In this document: one piece after another, positions 37,274-51,091 of the stretch
Numbering within the stretch: the first letter of the stretch is position 1
How the letters are laid out: the number at the start of each line of letters is the position of its first letter
From: Viscum album
Lineage: Eukaryota > Streptophyta > Magnoliopsida > Santalales > Viscaceae
Assembly: GCA_963277665.1 (NCBI GenBank)
Contig: OY728128.1
Coordinates: 1,862,368,988 to 1,862,432,987 of the forward strand
Direction: 5' to 3'
Length of the DNA: 64,000 nt
Program-made: the position numbers and the translations under genes
Notes under the pieces: model-generated
The model's database searches: none
What the model was told of the DNA's origin: nothing
Seen by the model: only the letters and a program-made list of their open reading frames with translations

Positions 37274-39085
37274 TGTATAGTCCCCTATTCCATTCTACTT
37301 TTCAAATACCATTTCATCTATCTAACATAAGTCTATTTACCTTATATTTACATGAAAATAAGAATTATACTCAGGAAACTAGTAGAAACCTGAGTAGGGT
37401 GTTTGTTCAACATAGATGGAACCCACCAATAGAGAATAAAGAAATATCCAGTCAATAATAGTGTATGAAATATTGTAATGAATAAAAAATATTTAAAAAT
37501 AAGAAAACCAGTTTCCATGGTCAAAAGGGTTTTCAATATCATTATGTTAGAATTTAATTTTGATACATTGGATCATTAGTTTATGTACAATATCATAATT
37601 ATATGGAGTATCACCCTAGAATCATTATCATAAGTACATTGAGTATTAGTCTGACACCAAATTCATTGGTACTTAGAGCATTTGTCTAGCATGATTTTCA
37701 TGGTTTCTAAGAGAATATGTATACCACAAAAATCACAATTACTTAAAGTATCAGTCCAATACAATTATCATTAAAAAATATATAAACATTATATCATCAA
37801 AACCATTGAAAAATATAGCATCACTCCAACAAAAAATCCATTGTATTATTTTTACATATCCTATTTTAACATAAATTTCATTTTACCAAATATACTGAAT
37901 GGTAACTTTTCATTCATAATAAAGCCATTCCACATAATTCTGTCCCTTAGAAACATTTTAAAATATTCTTAACTATTTAACCCCTTTAGAATCAATCATC
38001 CAATTCCTCCTTAACACTACAATGTTAAGAGAAATAATAATTTTAAATAATTAAAAATTATACACTCCTACACAAATGATTTAATGTCATGAACCTTATA
38101 ATTCAATGTTTTCATTCCAAAATTACATTTTCATTGAAAATTTCACAACCCTTTAGTAACCATTTAACAATGTCAAATAATATCTAATAAGTCAATCCTA
38201 ATTTAGGAATGATATCAAAAATTCATTGGAATTCAACTCACTTTTCCAAATTAAACATAATTGTACAACATTGTTATGGAAAGATACAACTAACACATAG
38301 GATTATCCTAATGATTATTTGGAAAAACAAATAGAACAAATAACATAGGGTTATAAATGAAAATTATTCAAACCATGTCACTTTATTTGAGGGTGAGTCC
38401 CTAAAAACAAAATTGATAAGATGATCTAGGATCAAATTTCAGGATCATGTCTGATGAAAGATGATATAATAAATCGTAGTCCTATACCACCAACAATAGT
38501 AGGTTATATCCCCCCCCCCAAAGGGGGATAAAGACTATATAGGGTGAACCTAAATCAAGGATTATATTACATTCTTGATAGGATATCATTTATTCCATCA
38601 TATCTTTGATTGATAAAATGATAATGTTTGTGGATCCTGAGAATCATCTCAATGGATTCTAAAAAAATGGAAACCATATTTGGTTGAGAGGCTATTATTA
38701 GAAATAAAACCAGGGTTTATAATAACTTTTAATTAAAATAAAAATTGATTAAAAATACATGTCCATGGTTTCAAGGATAGGACACATGGTTAGAAAAATA
38801 GTGCAACCCTATTATTGGGGGTACAATTTTTCACCTAGGTGGGAACTCATTTTGTGAGACTGTGAGCCAATCGTGGAATTCCAGATTTCCCTAGATGGAT
38901 TGTTTTTTGAGTAATGCGACATGGTACTTTAAAATCATTAAACAACCATGAAATCACCCCACCCCAAAACATTAAATACTCATCCAAATCTAACTGTGGA
39001 AATCCACAATCTAAAGGATATTAACAAGGGTAAAGTTATCTAAAATCGAGTAGAATAAGGTCCCAAAAAATGTTCAGATAATACA
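37274..39085 (-). repeat. 5' LTR of element B
   Basis: About 1.8 kb, starting TGTATTATC at 39085 and ending GGACTATACA at 37274 on the minus strand. It aligns with 13191-15006 (see that entry). A homopolymer run of about eleven C sits at 38509-38519 followed by AAAGGGGG. Confidence 0.75.
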
Positions 39086-39885
39086 TCGATTAACAAAATT
39101 CATGGAAACTTTCAATAATATATTTAATTAATAAAAATAATATTAGTGGAATTATTAAAATTTTGGAGACCATGTTTCTATTTATAACACACTCTAAAAT
39201 TATTAATATTCTGAAGTATTTTTTAGAATTTTTTTCAATACCACAAGTAGCTAGCACGAGAACCAAATATATGATAAATATATGAAATTTGATAGTAATG
39301 TAACCTTAACACAATAATTATATGATGAAAAATATTCCTAATAATGCATTTAGTAAAATTAATTTCATCATTTATGATGTTAGATGAACATGCCAATCGA
39401 GTCGGCTTTATAGTAAAGGGAACACTCTAACCATACACTTTACTTTTGGGTTATGCATTCTCAAATTTTACCACTAATTCCTAATCTCTTGTACATATTT
39501 CAATTTTATATCATGTTTCTCGATTTAATATATATGTACAATCATTATTTTCCAATCCTTGTTGGGGAAGTATATGTTTTTCACGCTATCTACAGTAACA
39601 TTTATTAATATAAACATTATTAAATGTGGATTTACTATTTCATTCCATTTTCATGCATATAAGGTTTGTAGTATATTCTATTACATGATTTATAAAAGAA
39701 ACATTTCACTGATAAATATTCAAGTTCATATCTATTATTTTTGAATTTAATTTGTGCTTATCCTTTTAATTTTTTCATTACACATTTTTGAAAACATTTA
39801 CAAAAAGGATTGTTTGTACACCCTATTCCCCTCTCTTTTATTATGAATTATTTTTCTCATTAATAATATATTCAATAATAATTCT
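39086..39885. other. Unassigned A+T-rich spacer between elements B and F
   Basis: I see no gene, RNA or transposon domain. A 61-codon plus-strand frame at 39559-39744 has no recognisable motif. Confidence 0.4.
39881..39885. repeat. Left target-site duplication of element F (imperfect)
   Basis: ATTCT before the first F LTR, against AATCT after the second; four of five bases match. Confidence 0.5.
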
Positions 39886-42564
39886 TGTAACACACCATGA
39901 TTTTATGCTATTTTACTTTTAAAATTCAACCTCTTTGAAAGAATAGTTTATATATAACAATGGGCATAATGTAAACACTAAACATTATTATTTAATTTTT
40001 AATGTTATCAAATTGTCTTTAGATTAGTGGGAACAAATTATAATAACTAAATCATAATAATATAGTTTAAAAATTATTATAAAAATAATTCATTGATTAC
40101 TAATTAATTATAGCTTCAATTAAAAACCAATTGAACATGAATGATGTGATTTTATAAAAAAACTAGTGTCATGCCCATAGTGGAATATCAATCTTAATAA
40201 ATTTAATTAAACAATATTGAAAAAATATATTAATGAAAAATATATATTATATATTAAATAAAAAAATTGAAATTCATCTAAAAATTATGATATGATTAAG
40301 ATAATATTATATTCAATTTTGAGCATAGAATTGTTTTTTTCAAAAAGGAAATTTTTGAAACATGGGATGGGGCACCAATGTTAAATAATTTTTTTATAAT
40401 TTTATTAGTTTAATATTGAAATATAGACCAATTTTTTTCATTTTATAATGAAAATTATCATAGGAGAATTGTTTTTATTTTTTGAAGTTGTTTTATTTTT
40501 TAAGAATTGTGAAATAAATATTGATAGTTAATAATTAACTATGTTTTAATCTAATTTATTTGTATAGTTAAATTATATTTTAAATTTGTCTTAATTTATA
40601 TTTAGTAATGTAATACATCGATTAATCCAATTTAGCTCATTGGATTCAATTTCTCGTTGAAATTTTCTATAAGAATATTTCAATATTTATAGTGTTCCCT
40701 TTAAAAACATGCATTTTCATTTTATGTATGAGATTAATTTGAAATTTAATTTTATCAATTATGTAAACTGAATTGGGTAATATGGATTAATTATTGGGTA
40801 TCAGAATGTCCAAATTAGGTTAGAAATTTAATTTAATTTTTGTGTATAAAAAATTTATTGTGGTAAAAAAAATATTTTAAAATAGTATAGGTAAAATAGT
40901 GACAGGGGTTAATGGTTTTCGGGAAAATTTTACCTTTTAAAATAATTAAAAATATATATGGTTTTTTATGTATTTTATTACCCTATCCAGCCTTCAAAAC
41001 CATAATTTACAATATAATTCATTGAAATTAATGTCACCTTAGTGTGGTTGGATTTAATTATAAAATATTCATTATATTAATTACATAAACACACTACTCC
41101 TCAATTATAAATACCACACCTCACTGCCCAATTTTGACTAAAAAGAATATTTGATCCTAAATTATATAAAAACCCACTACTCCATACTCTCCAAATGTCA
41201 ATGTGCTTATGTTCTGACAAAAATACAAAATCTATGGTCCTCAAGTGGGTCATCCATGTACATGATATTTATGAGGAGGTTAAGGAATGTTAAATTAAAT
41301 TGAATCATGAGGTAATGGTTCTCTCGTATCACATTCACGTTAATTAGATATATTACATAATAACCACATATTTATTCTATGTGGTGTATATATTTACGTT
41401 ACATTGATTTATTATATCATGAATGTAATTATCGTAATAGTATTAATTGTATATTTTGATAATTTGTATTTTTGGGGGGTATACGATTCTACTAATTGTA
41501 AATTTGTAATATATTTCTTAATGAATTTTTCATTCATTAGGATAAACATATAATTCATTGATTTTTCAGGTTATCATTATGTATGAAATAAATTTTGATT
41601 ACCTTTAGTTTTATATACACTATTTTTATGTGGATTTATAGTTAATTCACCTAATAGATTCATATGATTAAAGATACATTCTATGAACGAGAAATTGTAT
41701 TAGTCTCCTCTCATTAAATAATATTTTTATGTTATGCTCCAATGATATTTTATGAGGTATATATATATGTCACATTTTACATTTTATATGAGGAATTACT
41801 TTTTTCCAAATTTCTTTAATGATTTTTAAATTTCTATTCCTTCATGGGTATTAAGATTCTAATGCTTCCAAGTGGTATGGGACAACATGAGTTAGGAAAA
41901 TATTAAAAAATAGATCATTAGATATATGTGGAATTATTTAGACAAGAAGACACATGTTGGACATGATATGAATAACCCCTCGATGAATTGGTAGTCTCGT
42001 AGGATGAATAAGTTAAGCTAGCCTTAAACGGGTTTCTAATATTAGAATAAATCAAATTCTGAAAAAAGCCTTTCTTGTAGTAGTCCATGTTCTAGATACA
42101 TGTTGTCTGATAATTATTCATTACCTTCTATTCATATTCAGTTATCATTATCATGAGGATTATCAATATTATACAAATATACGGATGATTATTATTAATA
42201 GTTTATTGATTAATTGTAATGTGGGTGATTAATTATTTTCTATTCCTTGTTGATTATTCTTATTGATTAAAATTGTCTCCCACTTTACATAACCCTTACT
42301 AAGAATTTTAACTCCCCGTTTTTTTTTCATTTCACAATGTTTTGAAGAAGAGATCATTTAATGAATTTTCATAGATATATTTTTTTAGAATTTTATATGT
42401 TTTTTGTTTTATTTACTTTTCCTAATGTAAATTTGTATCATGTATGTAATATAACTTTTTAAATTGTTTAACTATTTGTTCATTGTTGATGTAATCCCTT
42501 GAGTTTATGTAAATATAATAATATAATGCGCTAGATCTAGGATACTGGGTTTGGGGTCATCACA
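39886..42564 (+). repeat. 5' LTR of element F
   Basis: TGTAACACACC to GGTCATCACA. It aligns with the 3' LTR over TATAAATAC, CCCAATTTTGAC (41128-41139) and CCATGGTCCTCAAG-like stretches (41233-41243). Confidence 0.83.
41105..41115 (+). promoter_or_regulatory. TATA box of F 5' LTR
   Basis: TTATAAATACC followed by a C-rich CACACCTCACTGCCC. The counterpart in the 3' LTR is GTATAAATACA (45772-45782). A GAGGTAATGG donor-like site follows at 41309-41318. Confidence 0.65.
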
Positions 42565-42566
42565 TT

Positions 42567-42579
42567 TGGAATTAGAGGA
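42567..42579 (+). promoter_or_regulatory. Primer-binding-site relic of element F
   Basis: TGGAATTAGAGGA differs at two positions from TGGTATCAGAGGA and lies two bases after the LTR end. Confidence 0.65.
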
Positions 42580-42962
42580 TATTTTCTAAATAATTAGGGA
42601 ACTATATTTAAAAATCCATTGATTGTGGAAGATAAATCTGGTATAGACATTGTTGATATGCATATAGGAGAATCCAAAATAAACCATGTTTATGATTATG
42701 ATACTAGCTATGTAAATTATTTTGAACATTTTTTTTACATTTTTCAATAGATTTGGATTTATAAATTATGTTTCAGAAAGATATGATATAATCTATTGTA
42801 TTTAATTATATAAATATTGAACCTAGAATAATAAATATAAACCTCACTAAATCTAGTTATCTAATGAGTATGAATGATAATATTTTTATGTGATAAAGAT
42901 AATATTTTAAAGTAGTATCCCAATAATATTAATCATATTAGGCCATTCTATTATTCTATACT

Positions 42963-43326
42963 ATGGCAAAAAATAAATATATGACTGTTATTGATTCATA
43001 GGAATGATTGAGAAGGATTGGAAAAATAGTAATAATATGTATAAAGGGGAGAAGTGAAATATGGATTTCCCAAAATGTGATAATTGTGGAAAGAAACACC
43101 ATAGGATGTCCTGAAGGGATTAAGTGTTTTTTATATGTATGGAGATAAGGATCAAAAGGGAAAATAATGTAAAGGTAGGGACAAAAAGGATTTTATTCAA
43201 TATTAAAACTACATGGATTTTGTGCACTACGAAAATTAATTCCCAAAGAATCCCAAAAATAAACCTTATATGAAGCTAGGGGATCTAGGTCCAGTGTATG
43301 CTATTGAAATAGATGAAGTGGGGTGA
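42963..43326 (+). pseudogene. Short zinc-knuckle GAG-like frame of element F
   Basis: Knuckle 1 (43076-43111) reads CDNCGKKHHRMS, with the final cysteine codon changed to TCC. Knuckle 2, near 43126-43180, is damaged: a cysteine codon, a GGAGATAAGGATCA stretch and a TGTAAAGG remain. Knuckle 3 survives as HYEN then FPKNP (about 43217-43250), its cysteine lost. The tail, VYAIEIDEVG, is acidic and ends at TGA 43324-43326. The ATG at 42963 is in the place of the D and E starts but its link to the knuckles is frameshifted. At about 120 codons it is the shortest of the three. It matches D and E in order: knuckles, then acidic tail, then stop. Confidence 0.65.
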
Positions 43327-44541
43327 TTAATTTTTTCAATTATTTGGATATTTGGATTATTTTGTAATCGTATGTTATCAATTATATCCTTGTTATAGTT
43401 ATTATGGAATGTATTAGGACTTTACTATAGTACTTTTTCATCATGCAATTAAAAGTGTGTGTTGACTAGTACCAATAACCGAGAGAGGTGATTCTTTGGC
43501 ATGTTGATGTTTTCGTAAACACATTATTTCTGTAAGATAACATTAATGTGTGATTTATTTGTACATAATAATGATAAATAGATGTTTATGGGATAGTACT
43601 GGTGACCATTGAAATGGCCAGTGATTTGATGGTTTATAGAAACATTTTTTGATCTACCACATGTTTGGATTTATGAAATATATTAGAAAACCTATGACGT
43701 TATTTTTATAATATATAATATTTTAATGTATTATGGTGAACAAGGTATTATTATTTTTTGTATAGGACATATGAACTACAATTTTTTGTTTAGATAATAT
43801 AATATTGATTTTGGATATCCTGCAACCTTCCCTCTATATATTTGGACTGTGAATTTTTATTGGAATATTTGGACGATTGTAAAGATAAACCAATTATGGA
43901 ATGGATTATGTTGAACATGGGATATAATTTTTTTCTGAAAACATGTGATAACTATATTGATTTCATTAAATATTTAACAGATTTAGTATCTTATGATTCA
44001 TTGAAGTTCATTAATTATGAAAAATTGAACATAAATATCCATTTCATTTCATAAAAGATAATTTCAAAATAAATCAAAGCCCAAGAAATGGTAATATAAC
44101 GATTATGTTATGGAGATAAATAAAGTAATTTTATTTTCTCATATTATTATCTCAATAATTAAATAACCCCTCAACTCTTGGAAACTATTTAGGAATGACA
44201 ACTTTATTCTTGTAATATTATTATTGAGAAATCAATATCCTTATTAACCCATCATAGATTTATGGTTTTATGATGTTAAAATTCATAATGAAAATATTCT
44301 CCATCACTCGCTAACATAAAATATTAGTATGATTTCGCATCCATGTCACATTTTCCACCTCACACTATTTTTATCTTTATCTAATGTCTAATTTTGCGAT
44401 AACCTTTTCATTCCCCTTTACCTTTTACTAAATGGATTTTCATTGCTTCTATTTATGTTATGGGATTCCCACAATGATATTTTACAGAATCAACAATTTA
44501 TTTTAAAATTGATATTTAAAATTATAAGGATGTAATTAATT
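43327..44541 (+). other. Internal non-coding part of element F
   Basis: No pol domain or RNA gene seen. A 70-codon frame at 43842-44054 has no recognised motif. It corresponds in place to the unrecognised tail between the short GAG-like frame and the polypurine tract in D and E, but no SINE-like T-arm was found here. Confidence 0.45.
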
Positions 44542-44555
44542 AAAATAGGGGAGAA
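44542..44555 (+). promoter_or_regulatory. Polypurine tract of element F
   Basis: AAAATAGGGGAGAA directly precedes the TGTAACAG start of the 3' LTR. Confidence 0.8.
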
Positions 44556-47077
44556 TGTAACAGACAAATATTTTATGGAATGTCTCCTTTTAAATTAATC
44601 CTCTTTGACATAATTCATTACACAGAATTCTGATCTTAAACAACTGAATTAACAATATTATTTAATTGTGATGGATATCACATTGGTTTTGGAATGGATT
44701 CAATGAATGAGATTTAATAAATTATAAAAATATAGTTCATATATGTTTAAAAATTATTTCTATTATCACCAATTAAATACAACTGAAAATAACACTCAAT
44801 GGAACATTAATGATGTGTTTATATATAATAAATCTTTTTTGCCGACATTGAAATTTTACCTTCATAGATTAAATTATCCAATATTAGTAAAATATAATAA
44901 TTAAATTTTTATTTTATATATTCAATAATATTTCTAATTCATCATATAAGTTATATAGGATGATGATTTGAATATATTAAATTTTTTCCATAATAAGAAA
45001 TATTATTTAAAAATAAAATTTGGTCTCCTTTGGATGGGTTACTTGTTTTAAATCTAATTTTTCAAACCATTAAATATTTATTGTGAAAAAATGATGTTCA
45101 TTTATTTAACCACGATATATATTTTATCCTAGGGTAAAATTTTTGTATAATTTTGAGAAGAATCATTTTTACAAAAATATTGAAAAGTGATGATTTTTAA
45201 TTAAATATTGTTTTTGTATAATTTGTTTATGTTGTTAAATTATATTTTAAATTTATTTAAATTTATTATTATGGAAATTATTAATAAATAAATCCAATTT
45301 AGGTAATTTTAATCTATTTAACATTGAAATTCGATATAAAAACACATTAAACATATGAACATGTCACATTAAATATTCACTTTTTTGTTGTGTCTACGAT
45401 ATTTATTTTAAATGTAATTATTCATATTATGTGAATTTAATTTTTTTATAAAAATTCTATTTTTTTGAATCATAATGTGTAAATTTAGCCTTTTCTCTAT
45501 TTCATTTTATGGTATAAAAGTATTACCAGGGTAAAAAAAATTTACCGTAATACAGGTAAAATAGCCAAAAAGAGTAAATGTTAAATGGTAAAATCTCAAC
45601 ATACCTAAAAATTAAAAAATTTAATTTTTGTTCAATGTATTTATCAACCCCAGATTGCATTGAAAACACTAACTATGACTCTAATTCATTGAAATTAAGA
45701 ACACCTAAATCTGGTTGAATTTAATTATAAAATAATTATTATTTTAATCACATTAAAACATTGAATATCAAGTATAAATACAACCCCTCACCACCCAATT
45801 TTGACCCACATAAATTTAAGATTGTATAATATCTATAAAAACCATGACTCCTCAATCTCCTCATGTTCATTAGCTACTTGTATCACCAAAAGAACAAATC
45901 CATGGTCCTCAAGGGGTCATTCAAGGAATTAATTTTCGGTATGAGGTTATAGAAGGAAATAATAATGGGAATTTTGAAGTTAGGATTTTCTCATATCACT
46001 TTTACTTATATGAGAAATATTCCTTTTTAACCACTTATTTCTTCAGTTTTTTTAATACATGTATTTTACTTTGATATATCATATCGTGAATATCATTTTC
46101 ACCATTTTCTTAATGACTATTTTTATAATTATAACTTTTATGAGGAATGTAATCCCATTATATACACAGTTGTAAGGGATTTCCTAACTCAATTCCCAAT
46201 CATTATTTTAATCATATATGCCATTTATTTTTTAATGTTACTATTTTTTATTAAATAAAATTTTATTACATTATGTCACATTTCCTCTTCTTTTATGTGG
46301 GTTTATAATGAAAGCGAAAAATCGATTCATTTGATTAACAACATAATCTTCGGAAGGCGCTATGTATCAATCTCTATTCATTGAGGATAATTTTGATGTT
46401 ATGCACCAACCATATTTTAGAAGGTGTATATACACCCCCTTTGATAAATCATATCCTCAATTTTTTAATTCCCATGTTATCTATCATTTTGTTAAATGAT
46501 ATTCATTCATCATTCTTATGATTCAAAATTTTCAATGCGGTATGTGTTTTTAAGTATATGTAATACAATTTTTTAAAAGGTCTTGATGGTATTGGATTCG
46601 GTTCGAGATATATTGCATCTAATAAATAAGCATTAACTTCGTTCAGTATTTAGTTTTCATTATCTAGTGAATTTTCTTTATGAAAAAATCTATGGATGCA
46701 TTTAATTATTAGTTTGTTAATAAAATGGAATGTGTGTTCTCAATAAATTGCCTTGGAATGTCGATTATTATTATTTATTAAAATTTGATTTGACTATACA
46801 AATCCCTTACATAGAATTAAATCTCTCTATAATTTTTTTTCTTTCCCTAGTTAATGAATAAGAGAAATTTTAATAAGTTTTCAAGGATATATTTTACTAT
46901 ATTTTGATATGTATAATGTTTTATGGTATTTTTACTATTTAAAATGTGTATCATGTATGTTAATTAGTTTTTTAAAACATATAAACAATTCAGTCCTTGG
47001 GATATGATTTCATTAAATAATGAAAATTTAATAAAAGAAGACATCAACTTTAGGATTCTCGGGTTTTGGTCATTACA
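44556..47077 (+). repeat. 3' LTR of element F
   Basis: TGTAACAGAC to GGTCATTACA, 2522 bp, partner of 39886-42564. Its donor-like site is mutated (GAAGTTAGG near 45977). Confidence 0.83.
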
Positions 47078-47082
47078 AATCT
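47078..47082. repeat. Right target-site duplication of element F (imperfect)
   Basis: AATCT directly after the LTR end; see 39881-39885. Confidence 0.5.
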
Positions 47083-48860
47083 CAATTATTAGGTTGTCCT
47101 CAACCTAAAATATTTAATCACACTTTATCATGTGAATCATTATTATATATAATCTAGTTTTGCTTCAAATTTCTTTAGCATATGTTTTTATTACGATTAT
47201 GCCTTCTCTATTATTTAATTATGTTGAACACATATTAATTAACATATTATGATGTGACATTAATAATTGAATTATACATTCCCATAATGAATTTTTAATA
47301 TTTTCATCTCATTCAATAGAATTCATGTTTCATCGATAGTAATATTATATCACTTTTTTATGTTGTTTTTGTTGTGATCCTTCTCTTATTCATATGTTGA
47401 CATGTTTTTTGTTGTATCATCATTATTATGATTCATTGATATTGTGATATAATATTACCTACTATATATTTTCACATGATTCTATTTGGTTATCCTCATT
47501 TATGATATCTTGTTATACCACTTGACACATATATATTACTTCCAGGTCCTACATTTTCCAATTATGGCTTTATTGATCATCCTTTTCAATATCATAGTCC
47601 CTATGGAATCCAATGATGCAATAGAAGTTCAAAATAGATTTATATATACTATTTTATATTTTAAAAAATATATGGGTTTTTATTTTTATGTTTATTATGT
47701 ATCTAATCAACCAGATAATCTAGGAATCTAGAAATATGTGTTGGGTTTTATCGATAATTAGCATAATAATCTTGTAAAAATAAATCTACATGAAATGGGT
47801 TGTAAAATATTCATATTTATTAGCATATATATAACATTTTATAAAATAATAAAACCATTAAAAGGAAAAAAATGAAACAATGGTCATTTTGACCACACTC
47901 TATGTCAAAATTGAATTATATTCATTTGATGAGGTATATATTAATTAACACTCTTATTTATTGATTATTGTTATAATATATTCCCATTTTATTAGTTTGG
48001 ATTAGGTAGAATTCATTTTGAACTAAAATATCTATATTAAATTTAAAACATACATTTGTTGTATTTTTAAAGAACAAGTGCATCTAAATGACATAGGTTT
48101 ATTCATATATATAAAAAATAAATCATCAATATTTTTCCCTATAGTGTCAAAAATATATTTGATATTTTACTAATATTTTATCATGTGATGTTATTTTTTA
48201 ATCAAAATATCACATTAAAAATGAAATAATGCACATTCATACATTACAAACACAATATGTATCCGAATGATATTTAGTTAATTCTTAGATATCATAAATG
48301 TCTCTTATGTCATTATCATAGTGTTTTGTGAAGATAAATTTTTTTATACATATTGAGTGTTTTATGCGAAATAATAATTTACATAACACATAAGATAAAA
48401 ATACACTCCATGTTATTCTAAACCCACTACATGTTATAGTGATTTTTTTTATTCGAAGAGGTAAAAAATGAAATAATGATTTAATATTATACTATTATAG
48501 TAATTTGAAAAAAATATTTTTCTATAAATTCTAAATTTGATATGAATTTTTTACATATATGAATCATAAAATTGACTTAGAGAATATTCAATTGTGCAAC
48601 TACTCCCCATGTCTTAATGACACGAGGGTCTTTCATACAAGTGTGGAATTATATAAGAATATTAAAGAAAATATTTAATAAAATACATATTCAAGTATTT
48701 CTAGGTATTTATACATTGGGTTACATATCTATAACTCCCAAAATCATTATATTTAATCTTAATAAACTTATTTATCAGTAGTGTTGTTATAATTAAAGAA
48801 TTTTTTTTGAAAGGAAATATTATATAAATAGTTTAGGAAAACATGTATATTTTCTATAAC
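47083..48860. other. Unassigned A+T-rich spacer
   Basis: No recognisable gene, RNA or transposon domain. An 81-codon plus-strand frame at 47486-47731 is hydrophobic and A+T-driven, with no motif. Confidence 0.4.
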
Positions 48861-50450
48861 TACCGATCATAGAGGGACCTATGCCATGAATACCCCAAGC
48901 CCACCTCTAATAGGCTAGGGGTTGATGGCTAGCATCGAGTAGGAATATCCCACAAATGGGAGCCATTTTCCAAAGTACCTATACACATGCACAAATATCG
49001 AAGCCCAAAATTATTAAATATAAAATCACTCTGTAAACAATGAATTCACACACAATGATACCAAACACATATTAAAATATTATATAACTAGAAGGTACAC
49101 AGGTCCAGTGTGCAAGTACACCAAAAGAAATAGCCTGTAAAAGTGAATGAAGATGTTCCTAGAACCCATCTGCAAGAAAAACTACATGAAGGGAAAGGTA
49201 TTGAATAACTAATGGAAGCTGTAGGATCACACCTTGAATATCTTATCTCTATAAGCACTACCTGGTCCTGATCCAACAAGGTATCCGTCATTTCATCAAT
49301 TTTCTCCACAAGCCACAAAATGTGTGGGCAAAGCCCATGCATTTCTGGGTAAAACAAAATTTAGTAGGACACCCAGAATCCAAAAATTAATACCACTAAT
49401 AAGTTCATTTAGAATTACATAATGAAATAAATATATTATACTGCAATGAATTAGTATATTCACCTTACAGAGGTATAAATCAATAATATGAAAAACTATA
49501 TTATTAGATGTGATAAAAAAACACATAGTATTGATAGGAAACGCAGTCCAAATGAGGCAATCTTTATAAAAAATACAAATATTACTGGCATGAAATGTAG
49601 TCTCAATAATTCATTCAGTCTCAGAATGTCATGTAGTCTTAAAGTCTCAGTCAGCCATAGGATTCCACTCATAATTCTCTCATTCCAAGAGAAACTTCTC
49701 CTAAATCCATTCGGTTGTTTGCATACATACAAAAAAATAAACATGGGATATCCCAAACGTACTTCATTGACTCGATGTTTTCATCATTGAATACGAACTA
49801 TCAAATTGACCCATTATTTTAATGTTATGGTTGTTTTCTTAAAAAGGTCAGACCTATGTCTGATATTGGACCGATCCAACGAAACATACCAAGCCAAACC
49901 CACCAGATGAACTGCTAGCCAACCCAAATTTGTTAGCTTGACCCATCATGGCCCATTTCATTCTATCTTGAACTAGCCCATCCTTCTAGACTACATGGTC
50001 TAGCCTGCTTGGCCAATGGAGCAGGAAGACACATCTGGTATGCCTTGTATGCATGTTGTCCTATTTCACCCACCACACATGGTCTTCCATGAACACATTC
50101 CCCTAGTTCTCCCAGGCCTTCATGTCACGTCCCATATGGTTGTTCCACTTCCCCCCAAATTCTCCTCCTACCTAAGGTCTTACTAGGCCACATTCCTGCT
50201 CCCTTGGCCTCCTCACGGACGGATCACCGTCTACCTCACTGTCAACCATCAACAACACCATAACTACCTTGGCATTATCAAAGCCACCACCATGTCCACC
50301 CTTATTAACTGCTTCCTATTCCATCAGTCACCATGATCCTAGAAATATATCACCATGCCTTGACCATTGCAACTCCACTACTTCATCAAGAAGTCAAATC
50401 TTCATTATCAAATCATTTCATTATGATACGAAGGGGTAATTATCGTCTGT
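48861..50450. other. Moderately G+C-richer block of unknown origin
   Basis: Base composition rises here relative to the flanks, most clearly at 49840-50400, where the plus strand is C-rich. Open frames of 76-100 codons occur on both strands with no recognised domain. A short imperfect repeat lies at 49594-49656. It could be part of an unrelated retrotransposon; neither terminal repeats nor protein domains were recognised. Confidence 0.4.
49594..49656. repeat. Imperfect short tandem repeat
   Basis: Two units of the form ATGTAGTCTcaa...AGTCTCAG, about 30 bp each, side by side. Confidence 0.5.
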
Positions 50451-51091
50451 TTCTAAAACATAAATAACTCAAATAATGAAAATAAAATAAGGGGATAAAA
50501 TCAAATAGAACACTCTAAATAACTAATCTCATTCATTTTTTGAAAATACCTTCAAATTTCAAAGAAACGTTTTTTATAATTTCATTGGAATTTTACGAGT
50601 CTGCAGTTTCTGACGGCGCCTGATTCCAAGGCCCGGTGTGCCAAGAATAAATTCATGAAGTTTTTTTGGGGTATGTTTAGTAAACTTATGTGTGGGTTTT
50701 TCAATGTTTTTAACTGGTGCTCAGAATTGAAATCCAAGGACACTGATTAACTCGCAGCGCCGATATCCTCTTATAGGGACCTTTACTATAGTTGCGTTTT
50801 ATGTAGGATGGAAGTTATAATTTGGGGATTCTTTATAAATTAAATTAAATAAAATTTTTTGTGTTACACAATATTTTTTTCAAAGGGTGGTTACATTCTC
50901 CAAAGAGGAGTTGGTCGTGGGGCCCACACCCCACATAACCCCTCATGAGAGGATAACTGTGTGGTGAGGCCCACACGAACCCAAACTCTTAAACTACCAA
51001 TGAAACCCCCTTAAACTCTTAAGATTCCAACTCCCCTATTTTAATATTGAACTCTCCACATCCCACATGTTGTCATTAATATTCCAACACC

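Larger units (their letters stand above)
13191..39085 (-). mobile_element. Element B: decayed Ty3/gypsy element split by the D array
   Basis: Read on the minus strand, B has a 5' LTR (37274-39085), a primer-binding site, a GAG knuckle relic, RT, then after the 16.6-kb D insertion the rest of RT, RNase H, integrase, a purine tract and the 3' LTR (13191-15006). Both LTRs begin TGTAT on the minus strand. Subtracting D leaves an element of about 9.3 kb, an ordinary size for an autonomous gypsy element. Its 1.8-kb LTRs are much shorter than those of A, D and E, so it is a different family. No convincing target duplication flanks it (CATTA left, TCGAT right), as expected for an old copy or a slightly misplaced boundary. 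Confidence 0.78.
39886..47077 (+). mobile_element. Element F: compact non-autonomous LTR retrotransposon
   Basis: Two LTRs of about 2.7 and 2.5 kb (39886-42564 and 44556-47077) enclose an internal region of only 1991 bp. Both LTRs begin TGTAACA and end CATCACA or CATTACA. A primer-binding-site relic follows the first, and a clear polypurine tract precedes the second. The internal region has zinc-knuckle remnants only, with no protease, RT or integrase. This is the layout described for terminal-repeat retrotransposons with a GAG domain. The LTRs diverge strongly, so the copy is old. It is on the plus strand between B and the G+C-richer block. Confidence 0.85.

Noticed and set aside
38509..38524. 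C homopolymer followed by AAAGGGGG as a regulatory or structural site
   Set aside because: A slippage-prone run inside a dead LTR with no counterpart in the partner LTR; no support for a function.
13186..39090. Target-site duplication for element B
   Set aside because: CATTA on the left and TCGAT on the right do not match, and boundaries in such old LTRs are uncertain by a few bases.
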